Assembly: GCF_007748095.1 (NCBI RefSeq)
Contig: NZ_CP036287.1
Span: 2,232,001-2,296,000 of the forward strand
Source: Engelhardtia mirabilis
Lineage (GTDB): Bacteria > Planctomycetota > UBA1135 > GCA-002686595
DNA length: 64,000 bases
Reading direction: 5' to 3'
Positions within the stretch are counted from its first letter, which is position 1; each line of letters begins with the position of its first letter. A program made the position numbers and the translations under genes. The notes below the pieces were generated by a model. The model was given only the letters and a program-made list of their open reading frames with translations, ran no database searches and was not told where the DNA came from. Below, piece by piece: positions 8,327-16,564 of this stretch.

Positions 8327-10288
8327 ATGCGAAAGATCCTGCTATCGCTCTTCGTCGCAATCGGCCTGTCCCTGGCTTGGCTGCTGTTCCGAGGATCGGG
8401 CGGCGATGAGCCCGCGCACGAGTCGCAGGCCGGCGCCGAGCGCGCGCGGGCGGGTGAATCGGCGGGTAGCGAGCTACCGACGCTCCGCGATGCCCCCTCG
8501 ATCGCGACGCCCACGTCCAGCACCGACGACGCCCGCGAGGTGGTCGAGCCGGCCGGCGCCGTGGCGGCGAGCCGCATCCTGACCGCGCAGTTCGTGGATC
8601 CCGACGGCGCGCCCGTCGAGGGCGTCGTCTTGACCCTGCTGGCGAATACCTTGAACGCCGCCAGCCCAGACGCGGTGCGCCTGGTCGACCACCGGGTCGT
8701 GGACGGCGAGGTCGAGGTGCCGATCGGCGACGACGTGACTCACGTCGTCGCGGCCGCGAGCGCGCCGGGCTTCTGCCCTCTCAATCACGCCCAATCCGTG
8801 GCCCAGGGCCCGCGGCCGCGATTGCGGTTCATGTTGCAGCCGGGCGGTGCGGCCCGCCTGCGGGTGGTCGACTCCGCCGGCACCGCCGTGGCCTCGCCGC
8901 GCTTCCAGTTCATGCCGAGCCCTGGTAGCGGCAACCTGAGCTTCACGCACGGCGGGGGCGAGGGCGAGTTCGTGCTGTTCACCCGCGAGGGCGGGAACTT
9001 CGCCGTCGACGTCTCGCAACCCGGCTCGGGGTCGGCCCACCTCGACCTCCAACTGCACCCTCCGGACTCCCTTGACCTGGGCGACGTGGTCCTGGAGTCG
9101 GGGCCGACCTACCGCGGCCGCGTGCAGCTCGCCGACGGCACGCCGGTGGCGGGGGTGACCGTCGTCGCGGTCGACCCCGCGTCGCGGCCACCGCGCTTTC
9201 AGAACAACGGTGAGGCGCGGACGGACGCCGACGGGCGATTCGTGCTCGCCACCGACGCACCCGGTCCCTTCGAGGTCGCCGTCAGCGACGGCGACGATCC
9301 CTTCGCGACGACCTTCGTGATCCCGGACGCGGGCGACGGTGAGCTCGTGCTCAGCTCGCAGGCGATGTTCGTCGTGCTGCGGGCTCTGGGGCCCGACGGA
9401 CCCCTACCCCTCGAGCGAGTGACGGGGACCTATCAACAGACCGACCTGCCCTTCCAGGAGTGGGGCACGCGGAGCCTGCCCAGCGGCCTGGACCGAGTGC
9501 TCGGCGGCGAGACGGAGTTTGCTGTGCTGCTGCCCACGGCGTTCCTCTGGAACTTCGCCGCCGAGGTCGCGGGCGCCGACGGGGGCTACTTCGGCAAGCT
9601 GGAGTTCGACCGCCGCTCGAGGCGGGTCGAGCTGGACCTCCTGCCGAGCCTCGGCGCGGCGGACGGGACGATCGCGGTCCAGGTCGAGTTCGCGCCAGAG
9701 CTCGGGCCCGGGACCTTCAGCGTCAGCTTGTCCTGCGACGAGCTCGGACTGCAGCGCAGCGCGTCGATCGGAGGCCCCGACGAGAGCATGGAGTTCACGG
9801 GGCTCCTGCCCGGCCGCTACGAGCTGTGGGCCTTTCCCCGCGAGAATGGAACCACTGGCCCGCGGCTGTGGACGGTCAACCCCGCCAGCCTGATCGTCGA
9901 TCTGGTCGCGGGCGACACGGCCCAGGCCCGTTTCGCCGTGGAGCTCGGCGGTTGGCTGGTGCTCGACCTGACCGACTTCCCACCGGTCCTGCCCAACGGC
10001 TCGGACACCGCCTGGGTCACCCTCGCGGGCGTCGACGAGCTGCGCTACGACGGCCGCGGGCTGGAAGCCTTCGAGCGCTTGAAGGACGACGGCGAGACCG
10101 ATCGCGCGGACCTCAGCGACTTCCCGCGCTTCGGGCAACGCTGGCGCTCGAGCTCGGTGATCCCACCGGGCCTCTACACGGTGCGGGTCGCGGCCCGGGG
10201 CTTCGAGTCCTGGAGCGCCCAGGTCGAGATTCTCCCCGGCGCCGCCATCACGGTGCACCCCGAACCCAGAGAGCAGAGCGAAGAATGA
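8327..10288 (+). CDS. Membrane-anchored multi-domain beta-sandwich protein (array member 2)
   Basis: 653 residues. The N-terminal helix (residues 4-20) is followed by a low-complexity linker to about residue 80. Carboxypeptidase-regulatory-like units then begin near 86 (AQFVDPDGAPVEGVVLTL), 170 (LRVVDSAGTAVASPRF) and 262 (VQLADGTPVAGVTVVAVD, then TDADGRFVL). The C terminus has the pattern shared by much of the array, a PPGLYTVRVAARGF strand pair and a final strand, which looks like one more sandwich unit. Its stop overlaps the start of the next gene as ATGA, so the two are probably translationally coupled. No enzymatic motif is visible. Function is unknown; an extracytoplasmic structural or binding role is inferred from the architecture. 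Confidence 0.75.
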   Translation: MRKILLSLFVAIGLSLAWLLFRGSGGDEPAHESQAGAERARAGESAGSELPTLRDAPSIATPTSSTDDAREVVEPAGAVAASRILTAQFVDPDGAPVEGVVLTLLANTLNAASPDAVRLVDHRVVDGEVEVPIGDDVTHVVAAASAPGFCPLNHAQSVAQGPRPRLRFMLQPGGAARLRVVDSAGTAVASPRFQFMPSPGSGNLSFTHGGGEGEFVLFTREGGNFAVDVSQPGSGSAHLDLQLHPPDSLDLGDVVLESGPTYRGRVQLADGTPVAGVTVVAVDPASRPPRFQNNGEARTDADGRFVLATDAPGPFEVAVSDGDDPFATTFVIPDAGDGELVLSSQAMFVVLRALGPDGPLPLERVTGTYQQTDLPFQEWGTRSLPSGLDRVLGGETEFAVLLPTAFLWNFAAEVAGADGGYFGKLEFDRRSRRVELDLLPSLGAADGTIAVQVEFAPELGPGTFSVSLSCDELGLQRSASIGGPDESMEFTGLLPGRYELWAFPRENGTTGPRLWTVNPASLIVDLVAGDTAQARFAVELGGWLVLDLTDFPPVLPNGSDTAWVTLAGVDELRYDGRGLEAFERLKDDGETDRADLSDFPRFGQRWRSSSVIPPGLYTVRVAARGFESWSAQVEILPGAAITVHPEPREQSEE

Positions 10289-11661
10289 ACGGCGGCATGC
10301 GGATCGGATCGGGTTTGGTCATCGCCTGCGTACTCGGTGGGGTCCTGTGGACCCTGCTCGGCGAGGGCGAGGAGGGCGCGGGCGAGGCGGCCGTCGTCGC
10401 ACCTGTGGATGTCCCGAAGGAATCGCCGATCGAGGCCGAGCTGGCGACGCCCGAGGCGCGCAGGCCGGCGGCGCCCGTGCCCGTCGAGGCTCGGCCGGAC
10501 GAGCCGCCGGAAGTGGCGGAGTCTGTTCCCCCGGGCGACGGACTGCCGCTGGCCGGACGGGTGGTCATGGTCGATGGTCGCGGGCTGCCCATGGTCGATG
10601 TGCACGCGCCCGCGCTCGATCTGCGCGCGCTGACCAGCGCCAGTGGCGAGTTCCGCATCGAGGGACTCGAACCCGGTGAGGTCGAGTTGGAGGTCGGTAG
10701 CTCCCGTTCCGGCACGGGCGACGGCTACGAGATCGTCGGTCGGCGCACCTTTCGCGCCGGTGACGAGGCCGTGGAGCTGGTCGTGCGCGCGTGTCTGCTG
10801 CGGGTGCGTGCGGCGGACGAGTCGGGTGCTCCCGTGGCGTTCAACTCGGTCGAGGTGACCGATGTCGGCGACGACGGCTACCTGAGTTCGATCCTGTCGT
10901 GGTCGTCGGGGGGCGGGGCGCAGTTCGCGGACCTGCCGGTGCCGGTGGATCGCAACCTGCGAGCGCGGGTCCAAGGGGCCGCTGGGAGCTTCGCCGGGCT
11001 GGTGCACACGCCAGTCGCGGGGGGCGCCGTGGAGGTGGTGCTCGAGGTCGACTCCCCGAGCATGGCGACCTTGGAGTTGGCCCTTGGCGGACCCTTGGAC
11101 CGGGTCATCGGCGCACGACTCGACGTCAGCCTCGTGAACCTCGATCGAGACGACCGCATCGACCAATCCGACGCGCTCTCCGAGCGGATCCTCATCCCGG
11201 GCCTGACCACCGGGCTGCACACGCTCGAGGTCTCCGTCGCGCAGCCCCAGGGCACTCGCCAGTCCCAGATCTTTGCCCTGGTCGGCGCGCCAGCCGAGAT
11301 CGAAGTGACCGGCACCGGGCGCATCCCGATCGCGCTCGAGTTGGTGCCGGGGGGGGAGCTCGAGCTGGTGCTCTCCGCCGACCTCGACTTGCTGCCGAGG
11401 GAGATGCTCCCCGTCGTGGTTCAGGTCGAGGTTCGCCCTGAGGGGCGTAGCGAGGCCCTCGACCTGCGCTGGACGGGTTGGCACGGCGGTGGCGCCGTGA
11501 GCCGTCCGACGATCGGCGGGGGCTGGGTCGCTGACCGCTCCCTCCCCCCCGGGCGCTACGACGTACGGGTGCAGGCCGAGGGCTTTCGCCCTTCGCAGAC
11601 CACGGCTAGCGTGGTCGGGGGCCAGGCCTGCAAGGTGGCGATTGAACTCCTGCGGGAATGA
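10285..11661 (+). CDS. Membrane-anchored beta-sandwich protein (array member 3)
   Basis: 458 residues. The ATG overlaps the previous stop by 4 bases; the long open frame upstream is out-of-frame shadow. There is a membrane helix at about residues 7-24, a Glu/Pro/Ala linker to about residue 86, and a well-formed regulatory-like unit (LAGRVVMVDGRGLPMVDVHA, then SASGEFRIEGLEPGEVELEV). The rest is less regular beta-rich sequence, and it closes with PPGRYDVRVQAEGF. It is clearly the closest relative of the next gene: both carry LAGRVVMVDG, a FRIE turn and RTF/DHF-x-AGDEA at matching positions, so the pair arose by a fairly recent duplication. Function unknown. Confidence 0.72.
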   Translation: MNGGMRIGSGLVIACVLGGVLWTLLGEGEEGAGEAAVVAPVDVPKESPIEAELATPEARRPAAPVPVEARPDEPPEVAESVPPGDGLPLAGRVVMVDGRGLPMVDVHAPALDLRALTSASGEFRIEGLEPGEVELEVGSSRSGTGDGYEIVGRRTFRAGDEAVELVVRACLLRVRAADESGAPVAFNSVEVTDVGDDGYLSSILSWSSGGGAQFADLPVPVDRNLRARVQGAAGSFAGLVHTPVAGGAVEVVLEVDSPSMATLELALGGPLDRVIGARLDVSLVNLDRDDRIDQSDALSERILIPGLTTGLHTLEVSVAQPQGTRQSQIFALVGAPAEIEVTGTGRIPIALELVPGGELELVLSADLDLLPREMLPVVVQVEVRPEGRSEALDLRWTGWHGGGAVSRPTIGGGWVADRSLPPGRYDVRVQAEGFRPSQTTASVVGGQACKVAIELLRE

Positions 11662-11674
11662 CCCGTTGGATCCA

Positions 11675-13114
11675 ATGATGATGTCGAACAACCACAGGCG
11701 CACAGCGGGCGGCACGCTGGCGGTCATCGCGGGGTTGGTGGTCGTCGTGTCCTTCGCCATCTGGGCTCTGGCCGGCGCGGGACCCGGCGAGGGCGGATCG
11801 GCCGTCCCCGGCGCTGCGGCCGCGTCTTCGCAGCCGGAATCGGAGGCCGCTCTCTCCCCTCCGCTCGCGCCCAGAGCACAGGCCACGGCCACCATCGGGA
11901 CTGGCTCTGCGTCTGCTCGCGTTGCAGCCGTGGTCGAAGACGAGCAAGAGGTCGTCGAAGCTCCGATGAGCACGCCGCCGCAAACCGCGGCCCTGGCCGG
12001 GCGGGTTGTGATGGTGGATGGCCAACCGGTTGCGAGCGTGACGGTCCGCGTCGAGGGGCTGGGTCTGCACCAAGCGGTGGCTGGCGACGGGAGCTTTCGC
12101 ATCGAGGAAGCGCCGCTCGGTCAGCACCGACTGTCCGTCGGGACCGGCGAGCGGGACGGCGGCTTCGAGCTCATCGGTCCGGACCACTTCGACGCCGGCG
12201 ACGAAGCGATCGTGTTGGTGGCGCGCGTGAGCCAAGTGACGTTCACGGCGCAGGACCGCGATGGCGCGCCCGCCCTGTTCCGCTCGCTCAGCCTGGAGGT
12301 CACGCCGCACGACGGCACGCCCATGGGCGGGGGCGGCGCCTACTCCTCGCGGGAGCGGTCGTCGACGACCAGGGCCCTGCCGCCGAACTGCACCGTGCGC
12401 GCCTGGGCCAAGGGCTCGCAGGGGATCTTCGCGGGGACGATCGAGACGCCCCTCGACGGCGGCGCGCTGGACCTGGTGTTGCGATCGGACTCCGAGGACA
12501 CGGCCACCCTGGAGTTGCGGGTGAGTGGTGGGATCGAGCGCCTGGTCGAGCCCCGGGTTCACCTGCGCGTGAGAGGTCTCGATGCGCACACCTACATCGC
12601 GGCGGAGCAGGCCCTGGAGCGCACGATGTTGGTACCGGGTCTGGCGCCCGGTCGCTATTCGTTGGAGGTCTCGCTGATGCAGGCTTCGGGCACCGAGCCT
12701 GAAGAGGCCCTGGCCTTGACCGGTCTGCCCCGCGAGTTCGAGATCGAAGGACCGGGGCCGATACCGATCGACGCGGTCCTCGCACCTGGGGCGTTGGTCG
12801 GGCTGGAGCTGGTTCCGAGCGACTCGTGGACCGCCGAGGGCGGGGCCGAGGGCGCGGTGACGGTCGAGGTGACGCCGCAGGGGGCGGAGCGGCCGCTGGA
12901 GATGGAGTGGTGGCAGGTCACCGACGCGCCCTTGATCCAGTGCGCCTTCGACATGCCTCCGGTCGGTGTGCGCGTGCGCTCCGACCGTTCCCTCGCGCCG
13001 GGGGCCTACGAGTTGCGGGTCGAGGGCGAGGATTTTCAGCCCTTCATCCAGGACTTCGAGGTCGGCGTTCAAGGCGGGCTGGTGGAGCTGCTGGTGCCCT
13101 TGGTCACCAAATAG
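11675..13114 (+). CDS. Membrane-anchored beta-sandwich protein (array member 4)
   Basis: 479 residues if translation starts at the first of three consecutive ATG codons; an upstream TTG at 11642 would overlap the previous gene and adds nothing recognisable. A membrane helix lies at about residues 15-35, preceded by RR, which places the bulk outside. A Ser/Ala/Pro/Glu linker leads to the unit LAGRVVMVDGQPVASVTVRV, then GDGSFRIEEAPLGQHRLSV. The C terminus has the array pattern PGAYELRVEGEDFQPF and ends with hydrophobic strands. It is sister to the preceding gene. No enzymatic motif; function unknown. Confidence 0.72.
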   Translation: MMMSNNHRRTAGGTLAVIAGLVVVVSFAIWALAGAGPGEGGSAVPGAAAASSQPESEAALSPPLAPRAQATATIGTGSASARVAAVVEDEQEVVEAPMSTPPQTAALAGRVVMVDGQPVASVTVRVEGLGLHQAVAGDGSFRIEEAPLGQHRLSVGTGERDGGFELIGPDHFDAGDEAIVLVARVSQVTFTAQDRDGAPALFRSLSLEVTPHDGTPMGGGGAYSSRERSSTTRALPPNCTVRAWAKGSQGIFAGTIETPLDGGALDLVLRSDSEDTATLELRVSGGIERLVEPRVHLRVRGLDAHTYIAAEQALERTMLVPGLAPGRYSLEVSLMQASGTEPEEALALTGLPREFEIEGPGPIPIDAVLAPGALVGLELVPSDSWTAEGGAEGAVTVEVTPQGAERPLEMEWWQVTDAPLIQCAFDMPPVGVRVRSDRSLAPGAYELRVEGEDFQPFIQDFEVGVQGGLVELLVPLVTK

Positions 13115-13146
13115 AACGGGGGTGTAACCGATCTCGAGCGGGTCGG

Positions 13147-13152
13147 TAGATT
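13147..13152 (+). promoter_or_regulatory. Putative -10 box before array member 5
   Basis: TAGATT lies 12 bases upstream of the ATG at 13165, in the sequence context GTAGATTCGG. It resembles the boxes found before coaD and others. No convincing -35 is visible. Confidence 0.3.
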
Positions 13153-13164
13153 CGGAGCGAGGCC

Positions 13165-14364
13165 ATGGCGCTCTTCACCCCTCCGCATTTGCCGCATCCG
13201 ATATCGCTCGTACCGAGTGCGCTCAGCCGGGCATCGTCGGTGCGTGCTCTGCTCGGATCGTGCAGCCTCGCTCTCGTGGGCTGTCTATCGCCGGCCGATC
13301 CGGCGAAAGCTCCGCAGTCGCGCGACCAGGACGAAGCGGCGCCGGTTCGAGAAGGTGAACTCGACGGCGCGAGCGAGCAACCGGTTCCAGCCGCGGACCT
13401 CTGGCGCGGCGAGCGGCCCGATCGCATCGCCGGTCGATTGATCGACGTCGAGGGCGAGCCCCTGGCGGGGATCTGGATCGGAGCCAGGGCCCAGGACCTC
13501 TACCCGCGGCCGGGGCGACTGTCAGCGCACACGGAGACTTCGGCGACGGGTGAGTTCGCGTTCACGGGACTAGCGCAGGGCGAGTACACCCTGTCGATGC
13601 TCGCGCCTGGAGCACCGGTTGCGCTGACCGTGCGCAACGTGTCGACCGACTCCCTGGAGCTGGTCTTCGGGATCGTCGAACCGATGCCTGCCGACCCGCT
13701 CCAGTACCACTCGCATGCCAATCCCCTGAGTGGCGCGGTCGCACAGGTGGAGTTGGATGAGAACGGACGCGTCCCCGCCGACTTCGATCCACGCTCGGCG
13801 AGCTTGAGCTTCGAGTGGACCGCTGACGAACCCGGAAGGGGTCAGTTCCTCGAACTCGAGATCGAGGACCTCGCGTCGGGGATCGGCGGGCCCTACTTGG
13901 GCGAGCTGCAGCGCAACGGACTCGTGCAGCGGGACCTCTTGCCGGGTGACTACCGCTGCAGTTGGCGGTTGCGCGGCGACTGGCACGTCGGAATGACCTA
14001 CGTCGCGGGGGACGCCGAGGCTCGGGTCAGCGTCGGTGCCGAGGAGCAGGCGCGGGTTCCGGTTCAGCTCGAGGTTGGTGGCTTGATCAGGCTCGACCTG
14101 GGTTCGGAAGCCAAGGCGGCACGGACCTCGAGCACGGGCACGATCGAGGGCTGGGCGAGGCTCAGGCCCCAGGGACAGGCTGATTGGATCCAGACTCCGA
14201 TCACGGTCGCGGGGCGCGAGCTGTTCGTGGGCCGCGTGCATCCGCCTGGCCTGTGGGAGCTCGAATGGCATCCTCCATTGGGTGAGGAGCCGATTGTCGA
14301 GGTCCTGGAGGTCCGGCCCCGCGAGACGGCCGTGTTCGAGGTCGACTTGCCCGGGCCGCGCTGA
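13165..14364 (+). CDS. Lipoprotein with carboxypeptidase-regulatory-like domain (array member 5)
   Basis: 399 residues from ATG 13165. A lipobox-like LALVGC ends at Cys40, preceded by a hydrophobic stretch from about residue 26, so this member is probably lipid-anchored rather than held by a membrane helix. The signal would be unusually long. A GTG start at 13240 would give a standard-length lipoprotein signal (VRALLGSCSLALVGC). One clear regulatory-like unit begins near residue 87 (IAGRLIDVEGEPLAGIWIGA, then SATGEFAFTGLAQGEYTLSM). The remainder is beta-rich. It is separated from its neighbours by 50 and about 200 bases, so it may have its own promoter. Function unknown. Confidence 0.7.
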   Translation: MALFTPPHLPHPISLVPSALSRASSVRALLGSCSLALVGCLSPADPAKAPQSRDQDEAAPVREGELDGASEQPVPAADLWRGERPDRIAGRLIDVEGEPLAGIWIGARAQDLYPRPGRLSAHTETSATGEFAFTGLAQGEYTLSMLAPGAPVALTVRNVSTDSLELVFGIVEPMPADPLQYHSHANPLSGAVAQVELDENGRVPADFDPRSASLSFEWTADEPGRGQFLELEIEDLASGIGGPYLGELQRNGLVQRDLLPGDYRCSWRLRGDWHVGMTYVAGDAEARVSVGAEEQARVPVQLEVGGLIRLDLGSEAKAARTSSTGTIEGWARLRPQGQADWIQTPITVAGRELFVGRVHPPGLWELEWHPPLGEEPIVEVLEVRPRETAVFEVDLPGPR

Positions 14365-14568
14365 GAGGGCGACGCGGCCCTCCGGCTGTGGTTCCGGCTG
14401 CCGCCCGGTCCTGTCGACAAGGCGTCGTCGCGGCGCAGCCGAGAGCGGGGTTCCCATCGAGAGGACGCGCCCACCGAGGCGCGCGAGGGCAGGGCCGATC
14501 GACTCCGGAGCGTGGATTGCGAGGCTTCGATGGCCTCGGGCGCGTCCGGGGCAGTTCCTCCATGCATC

Positions 14569-16542
14569 ATGTCCACCATGGTCACCCGCTCAGCCATCGC
14601 TGTCCTGGCCTTGGCCCTCGCGCTTGGGCTGGGCTACCTACTCTTCTCTCCGTTCGGGGACGGCTCCACGGACGGCGCGGCCATCGGCGCGGCGCCGGAC
14701 GTCGGTCGCACGTCGCGGACCGTCGAGGCCAGAGGCGGTGGGACGCCGGCCCTGCGCTCGGCGACGTCGCGGGAGCTCCAGTTGCCAGGTAACAGCGAGA
14801 CCCAGCGCGAGGCGGCCCCCGTTGCGACGGCGGATGCTGAGCTCGCGGCGAAGAAAGGCGTCCTGGCGCGCATCGTTGTCGTGGATGTCGATGGCGCGCC
14901 CATCGAGGGTGCGTGGTTGGACGTGGCTCGCTTCAGCGACAGCTTCGTTCAACTCGACACACTGCTGTCGGCGGAACCCATACCCTCGTCAGGCCTTCTC
15001 GAGCAGTCCATCGACGCGCAACCCGAGGACCTGCTGGCGGTGCGCGCCGGTGCGCCGGGCTATCTTCCGCAGTTCGCGAGGCTGCCGTGGACAGGGGATC
15101 GCGTCGAAGCTCGCCTGGAGTTGAAGCGGGGAGCGACGGTGGTCGGCCGCATGGTCGACGTCGGCGGAGCCCCCCTCGGCGGGGGATGGGTGCGCTTCGA
15201 TCCGATCGGTGAGGACCGTGATCCGATCTTCCGTCAGGTGATCATGCCCCGCGACGGCTACTTCGCGGTGCAGGCTCCCGATCCGGGGGGCTATCAGGTC
15301 AGTGCCGAGCTGATCGGTCTCGGCACGAGCGCGCAGGTGCGCGTCCGCATCGATTCCTCGGCCGAGAGTGACGTGGGCACCCTGACCCTGGTCGGGCCCG
15401 GGTCGATCGCCGGTCGTACGGTGTTCCCGAGCGGTGAACCGGTGCCCGGCTTCGGCCTGCGGCTCGAGGCGATCGGGGCGCAGGGCCTCGGCTTCCGGTC
15501 GGCCGTGGTCGAGACGGACGAGGAGGGTGGCTTCGTCTTCAAGGGCCTGGCCCAGGGGCGGTACGACCTCACGGGCCAGGACCCCAGTGTGCCGGTGGAC
15601 GCGCCCATCGCATCGACCGGCATGGGGGACGTCGAGGTCGTCGTTGACGCCTGGCTGCTCACGATCGGAGCGCTCGACGAAGCGGATCGTCCGGCGCTCT
15701 TGGCCAAGCTCGAAGCCGTCCCGCGCTCGACCGTCGACGCGGCGCCGTCCACCGCACTCGAGCTGCCCTTTCTCGCCAGGTCCCAGCTCTTCTCCACGCC
15801 CGTGGTGCAGACCGAGCAGTTGGTCGCGAGGCTCCCGCTCAAGTTCACCGCCGAGGACGAGGCCGGAGCGCACTACTTCGGGCAGGTGGACGTGGACCTG
15901 CTCCCCGGACGCCACGGGGTCGTGCTGAGGCCCTGGGATCCGTCCCTGGCTTCCTTGCGTGTGCGCGTCGGTGGCAGCGGCGTGCCCGAAGGAGTCGCGA
16001 TCAGCGCCAGTCTCCAGCCCCTCGCCGAGGGCGCCTTCACCTGGGGGGCGAGTGACGAGGGGCAATCGGAGTTCATGCTGAGCGGCCTGACGCCGGGCCG
16101 CTACCTGGCGAACTTCTCCGTCTCGGGCGACGACATGCTGCTGCTCGAGGGCTCCGGCGTGGAGCTGGAGCTGACGGCCGGTAGCGAGCAGACGGTCGAC
16201 ATCGCGATCGTCGCCGGCGGTCAGCTCGAGTTCGAGTTCGCCGTGGCCGGACTGGACGACCAGGCCGCACTCGGACTCGAGCGCTCGGCGGTGGGGAGGA
16301 TCCGTGCAGCCGGAGAGCTCGAGTGGCAGCCGCTGCTGCTGAATCTCGTCCGCGACGACGGCGGTGTCTCGGTCGTCGCCAAGGCCAGGTTGGGGCAACG
16401 CTACGAGCGCTACGGCGTGCTGCGCGCCGGCAGCTACGAGCTCGAGGTCGAGGCCACCGGCTTCACCAGGCACAACCGGCAGCTCACGGTGATCCCCGGC
16501 GAGACGAACGTCGTGCGGGTCGAGCTGGTGCAGGAACCCTGA
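14569..16542 (+). CDS. Membrane-anchored multi-domain beta-sandwich protein (array member 6)
   Basis: 657 residues from ATG 14569 (MSTMVTRSAIAV); a start further up at 14512 gives an unlikely leader. A membrane helix lies at about residues 8-26 and a linker runs to about 95. Repeated regulatory-like units include VVVDVDGAPIEGAWLDV, GRMVDVGGAPLGGGWVRF, and GRTVFPSGEPVPGFGLRL followed by TDEEGGFVFKGLAQGRYDLT. The C terminus carries the array pattern AGSYELEVEATGFTRHNRQL. It aligns well with the next gene (RGAT-VVGR/LVGR, then G.A.FP.G.PVPG), so they are a duplicate pair. The 204 bases before it hold no gene that I can support. Function unknown. Confidence 0.73.
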   Translation: MSTMVTRSAIAVLALALALGLGYLLFSPFGDGSTDGAAIGAAPDVGRTSRTVEARGGGTPALRSATSRELQLPGNSETQREAAPVATADAELAAKKGVLARIVVVDVDGAPIEGAWLDVARFSDSFVQLDTLLSAEPIPSSGLLEQSIDAQPEDLLAVRAGAPGYLPQFARLPWTGDRVEARLELKRGATVVGRMVDVGGAPLGGGWVRFDPIGEDRDPIFRQVIMPRDGYFAVQAPDPGGYQVSAELIGLGTSAQVRVRIDSSAESDVGTLTLVGPGSIAGRTVFPSGEPVPGFGLRLEAIGAQGLGFRSAVVETDEEGGFVFKGLAQGRYDLTGQDPSVPVDAPIASTGMGDVEVVVDAWLLTIGALDEADRPALLAKLEAVPRSTVDAAPSTALELPFLARSQLFSTPVVQTEQLVARLPLKFTAEDEAGAHYFGQVDVDLLPGRHGVVLRPWDPSLASLRVRVGGSGVPEGVAISASLQPLAEGAFTWGASDEGQSEFMLSGLTPGRYLANFSVSGDDMLLLEGSGVELELTAGSEQTVDIAIVAGGQLEFEFAVAGLDDQAALGLERSAVGRIRAAGELEWQPLLLNLVRDDGGVSVVAKARLGQRYERYGVLRAGSYELEVEATGFTRHNRQLTVIPGETNVVRVELVQEP

Positions 16543-16564
16543 GTCCAAGTCGGAGCGCACATCG